From Syncephalastrum monosporum B8922 (taxonomy: Eukaryota > Mucoromycota > Mucoromycetes > Mucorales > Syncephalastraceae), in assembly GCA_000697355.1 (NCBI GenBank), contig JNEN01000779.1:62001-126000 (forward strand): a stretch of DNA of 64,000 nucleotides, read 5' to 3'. A program made the translations under genes and the position numbers. Positions 60,476 to 64,000 of this stretch are shown piece after piece (within the stretch, counting starts at the first letter, position 1; every line of letters starts with the position of its first letter). The notes beneath the pieces are model-generated. The model worked only from the letters and a program-made list of their open reading frames with translations. It did not search any database and was not told where the DNA came from.

Positions 60476-60902
60476 TCGCCCTCACACTATTCTCTCATCT
60501 GTACATATACACATACAATTTACTCTACATTTTCATTCTTTCATAATTGAAATCAAATACCTTCGTGTAACATGCTATGACCTTACTTTTCACAATGTGA
60601 TCGGCGTGTCGGCGTGGCTGCATTGCTATCCCGGAGTTACAAGAATCATTCTGCGCTCGAGTTGAGAAGGTAATCTATATAAAGCAGAGCTGTAGGGACT
60701 GCACAGGCTATCTGCATAATCAACCGGTGACAAGGACAGCAATAGAAAGAGATATGGCACTGTGTGCGTCACATGGCGTTGCATGTGAAAGAAGTAATCC
60801 GCATTGACAACTCCGCAAACATGAGTGTGGAGAAAAAATCAGTTGTATTTTCCCGTGGCTTCCCTTTCTCTCCACCTTTCATCTCTTTCTCCACAAAACC
60901 TT
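60476..60902. other. Promoter region of the acyl-CoA dehydrogenase gene
   Basis: About 430 bp. It contains a TATA-like TATATAAAG at about 60675. No gene recognised. Confidence 0.5.
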
Positions 60903-62356
60903 ATGTTCCGCCACGCTGCTGCATCGCTGATTCGTCGCCGCACCTTCGCAACCTCTGCTCCAGTTGCTCAGGAAGCCTCGGGCATGTGCTTTGCCTTGAC
61001 TGAGGAGCAGAAGTCGATCCAGGACCTGGCGCGCAAGTTTGCGCGTGACGAAATTATCCCTGTCGCGGCCGAGCACGATGTTACTGGAAAGTATCCTTTT
61101 GGTGAGTAAAAGTCAGATGAAAGGTTGCTATGAATACTGAATCATATGGGAAAGAAATCATCAAGAAGGCTTGGGAGCTCGGCCTTGTGAACACGCACAT
61201 TGAGGCCAAGTACAACGGCATGGACCTCGGTGTCCTCGACAGCGCCATCATCTCTGAGGAGCTTGCGTACGGCTGTACAGGTATCCAGACAGCCATCGAG
61301 GCCAACAACCTCGCCGAGGCTCCGCTGGTCGTAGCCGGCAACGACGCTCAAAAGAAAAAGTATCTCGGACGTATGACGGAGGAGCCGCTCGTCGCCTCCT
61401 ATGGTGTCACAGAGCCTGGTGCCGGCTCTGACGTCGCTGGTCTGAAAACCAATGCAGTCAAGAAAGGTGACAAGTGGGTGCTCAATGGCCAAAAGATGTG
61501 GATCACCAACGCTGGCCATGCCAACTGGTTCTTTGTCCTCGCTCGCACGGAGCAGGACGTGCCCACCAGCAAAGCTTTCACCGGTTTCATTGTGGATGGC
61601 GATACGCCCGGTATTCAGCGCGGTCGCAAGGAGATTAACATGGGTCAACGCGCCTCGGATACGCGTGGTGTCACTTTTGAGGATGTGGTCGTGCCGGAGG
61701 AAAACGTGCTCGGCAAGCCTGGCGATGGTTTCAAGATTGCCATGAATGCATTCGATATCACGCGGCCCCTCGTCGCCGCCGGTGCTGTGGGTCTTGCCCG
61801 CCGTGCCATGGAGGAGGCCACTAAGTACGCTTTGGAGCGCAAGACGATGGGCACGCACATTTTTAACCACCAAGCCGTCGCTTTCATGCTCGCTGATATG
61901 GCGTGAGTGTAACACAAGCTTATTTTGAGGGGGCCATGGTTTCTAAAGTACATTCATTAGCATCGGCACAGAAAGCGCACGTATGATGGTGTATCGCGCG
62001 GCCTACATGCGGGACCAAGGTCAGCGAAACACTTGGTATGCCAGTATCGCCAAGGGTAAGTATGAGCAACTCATTACTCCGAGCAGGAGAGGATTATCAT
62101 GGATGTATAATATTCACGTGTCTGGTATTGTGTCCCGTTAGCTCTGGCAAGCGAGGTTGCCAACAAGTCAGCCGCCGATGCAGTGCAAATCTTTGGCGGC
62201 AATGGTTTCAACACGGAGTACCCCGTTGAGAAGCTGATGCGTGACGCCAAGATCTTCCAAATCTATGAGGGTACCTCGCAGATCCAGCGCCTCATCATCT
62301 CGCGCGGCCTTGCCGATATGGCCAAGTCTGGTGCGAGCGCGTTCGGAGGCTTCTAA
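60903..62356 (+). CDS. ACADM: Medium-chain acyl-CoA dehydrogenase, mitochondrial
   Basis: FAD enzyme of the first step of mitochondrial beta-oxidation. Four exons. [20 protein letters not shown] is a mitochondrial presequence. The N-terminal helical domain reads [20 protein letters not shown] and [16 protein letters not shown]; the middle domain has [20 protein letters not shown] (FAD/substrate loop), [40 protein letters not shown]. The C-terminal domain shows [31 protein letters not shown] then [15 protein letters not shown], and the signature near the end, [20 protein letters not shown] and [19 protein letters not shown], in which the Glu of YEGTSQ is the catalytic base typical of MCAD. The C-terminus SGASAFGGF is short. 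The identity as medium-chain type rests on the Glu position and overall similarity; a short-chain specificity is less likely. Confidence 0.96.
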
Positions 62357-62427
62357 ACAGCAAAGCATGAAGAAAGAGAGAGATATATGTAATGGTTTTT
62401 AATATCTTATGTAGACGCATACTATCA

Positions 62428-63779
62428 TCATCGCTTGAGATTGTCAAAATCTTCAATGTGAATAATAGGACCCTTGTACCCTTTCTATAGAGGCAAACAT
62501 GGTTGCCGTCGTTTGTGAGCTTACGAGACTATAATACTTGAAATAGTGTTTACCTTTTGTGCAACGACCGAATACCACGACATGTAGGTCTGATTCTCGT
62601 CGACTTCTTTGGCAATTTCTTGGACAGCGGCAGCCAGCTGCTTCTCTGTGATTAATTTTTGCTGAATCCACTTTTCCTTTGACGATTGTATGATACGATC
62701 CCAATGCTCAAGGAGGAGACTGCCGACGGGACCACCGTGGCGGCCCACAGGGGTGTGTATATGTTTGATCTGCATGCTCATCAGCTGGTCTATAGCTGCC
62801 ATACGGTTCGGGAGTGGGTTCTGCGCTGGCAGTACGGGTTGCGTTTCGGGCGTCGTCGCTTGTGTCGCATTGGCATTGAGGACTACGTATAGAAAAAAAA
62901 AGACGACTTAAAAATACTGCAGCAAAACATTATTTATCATTTGACTTGCGTTGCATTATAATGGACATGTTGGGTCCAGCGTCAAAAAGATCCGGGTACG
63001 TCTCCATGCATTCAATGTAAGCCCCTTTCTTCATAATACGCACGAGTTCCCTCAAAATGTCATCCCAGGCTTCATCTGGTACCACGTCCATCATGCAACG
63101 AATGAATATAAAGTCAAACGTGTCGTCTTCGTAGGGCAGAGGTAGCTCGAGCAGATCTACACGCTGAAATACGATATTGCGTGCCACCGGCCTATACAAC
63201 TCCAGATTCAGGTACACATCGGCGATGTCAATGCAACTTACGTTGTTGGAAATACGGTCTTGTCAATATCGATACCGGTGAAGTGTGAGATAGGGTAGTT
63301 GTTTGCCATATCCTAATTATAATAAATAGATGCCCCCGAAAATAAGGAGACGCTGAAAAGAAAGAGTGCGTGTTTGGATTGCAATCAATGGCTTACTGTT
63401 GTCCAGAACCCTGCACCACACCTGTTCTTCTATTCGTAAGTTGCCTCTTTTCATAGGTGTTGTACTTGGTCGTTACCCGATGTCGAGCACTTCACTCCCG
63501 CCTGACCTCAGGGAATCATGGAGCGGGGCCCTATAATCTCTATAGATATTATACGCTCCACATGAATACTCAATCGATATAAATTGAACTTGGTCTGAGG
63601 ACTTACCCATCCAGTGCAAGTTTTAAGGCGCTATGCCTCACCCAATCACGTTCAATGTCTGTGATCGATGATGCTGATGGGTTCTGGCGTGATGACTTTG
63701 TGTTCGTGTTGGAGCGCCATTTCGACTTTATGAAGCTGGTGAAAGTGGACGACGTGCTTTTTTGTATATTAGACACCAT
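62428..63779 (-). CDS. SAM-dependent methyltransferase (class I fold)
   Basis: Class I methyltransferase with eight exons, reconstructed across the right edge of the window (about 330 aa). Exon 1 starts MVSNIQKSTSSTFTSFIKSK and reaches ERDWVRHSALKLALDG; then YRAPLHDSLRSGGSEVLDIG joined to CGAGFWTT (SAM motif I, VLDIGCGAGFWT), DMANNYPISHFTGIDIDKTV (motif II acidic residue), ARNIVFQRVDLLELPLPYED, DTFDFIFIRCMMDVVPDEAW (motif IV), LRELVRIMKKGAYIECMETY, then MQLLNANATQATTPE, IKHIHTPVGRHGGPVGSLLL and the last exon KGYKGPIIHIEDFDNLKR. The TPVGRxGGPVG block is typical of a fungal family of uncharacterised methyltransferases. One intron (62949-62883) needs a GC donor to stay in frame. Substrate unknown. 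Confidence 0.9.
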
Positions 63780-64000
63780 AAGACATACTATTTACAGGAA
63801 GAGAATAAGAAGGAAGGCGTAGAGGAAAAAGAGACGGATAAAAACAGAAGACGAACAGACGGACAAATGGACGAGCGTTGGAAACCTCCCTTCGCATTTC
63901 GCAAACTTTAATTATCACCCAACTCAGCATTTCCATTTGCATCATTCCAGCGCCACACGGACACGTACCGTACTCAGTATCGCGTCGTTACTGTGGCTAC

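Noticed and set aside
61142..61915. 257-codon minus frame opposite the acyl-CoA dehydrogenase
   Set aside because: Antisense shadow of a high-GC coding exon.

Overview
The window is eukaryotic nuclear DNA, almost certainly from a filamentous fungus. Nearly every gene is cut by short introns (about 45-100 bp, GT..AG, often ending TAG or CAG), intergenic distances are a few hundred to about 2,000 bp, and the gene set is conserved fungal housekeeping (DNA2, SPT5, GUP1, SNF5/SFH1, ARG1, PRP18, SF3B6). The style resembles early-diverging fungi of the Mucoromycota, and I favour Mucorales, but this rests on gene content and intron style, not on a marker sequence.

Layout. 0.2-9 kb: DNA2 helicase/nuclease (-), an unresolved stretch, one copy of the PLP-homeostasis gene PLPBP (-), an aldo-keto reductase relic (+) and a casein kinase I (-). 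10.8-13 kb: acetate-transporter-family protein (-) and a class II aldolase (-). 13-16 kb: gene-poor. 16-21 kb: SPT5 (+), an 85-bp TA-flanked MITE and a decayed Ty3/Gypsy fragment. 21-25.7 kb: GUP1 (-) and SNF5/SFH1 (+). 26.2-27.6 kb: a second PLPBP copy in opposite orientation. 29.5-37.4 kb: a secreted orphan (-), a small orphan (-), COX8/COX7C (+), ARG1 (-) and a STYX-like phosphatase (+). 37.4-48.5 kb: an MFS anion-symporter-like carrier (-), a tiny membrane protein (+), a glutamine-synthetase-like enzyme (-) and a second, nodulin/Mch1-like MFS carrier (-). 48.8-54.2 kb: a mitochondrial orphan (+), an aspartic protease (-), a Kre9/Knh-like secreted protein (-), SF3B6 (-) and a GST-like protein (-). 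55-64 kb: a secreted PEBP (+), PRP18 (+), a Sel1-repeat protein (-), a single-pass PPxY protein (+), a medium-chain acyl-CoA dehydrogenase (+) and a SAM methyltransferase (-).

How the genes relate. There is no operon-like cluster and no obvious novel multi-gene system. Functions are scattered: DNA replication, transcription elongation and chromatin, splicing (PRP18, SF3B6), mitochondrial energy metabolism (COX8, acyl-CoA dehydrogenase), nitrogen metabolism (ARG1, GS-like), transport, and cell wall or secretion.

The most striking structure is a 1,369-bp near-identical inverted duplication (5008-6376 and 26236-27604) about 20 kb apart. Each arm carries an apparently intact PLPBP gene, and the left arm ends in a broken aldo-keto reductase. 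Other points worth attention are GC-AG introns placed by reading frame, a STYX-like protein that keeps the catalytic Cys, an aspartic protease with an acidic insertion, and a compact three-exon Kre9/Knh-like gene that no single ORF reveals. Gene ends come from manual splicing. Exon borders without explicit positions are approximate.
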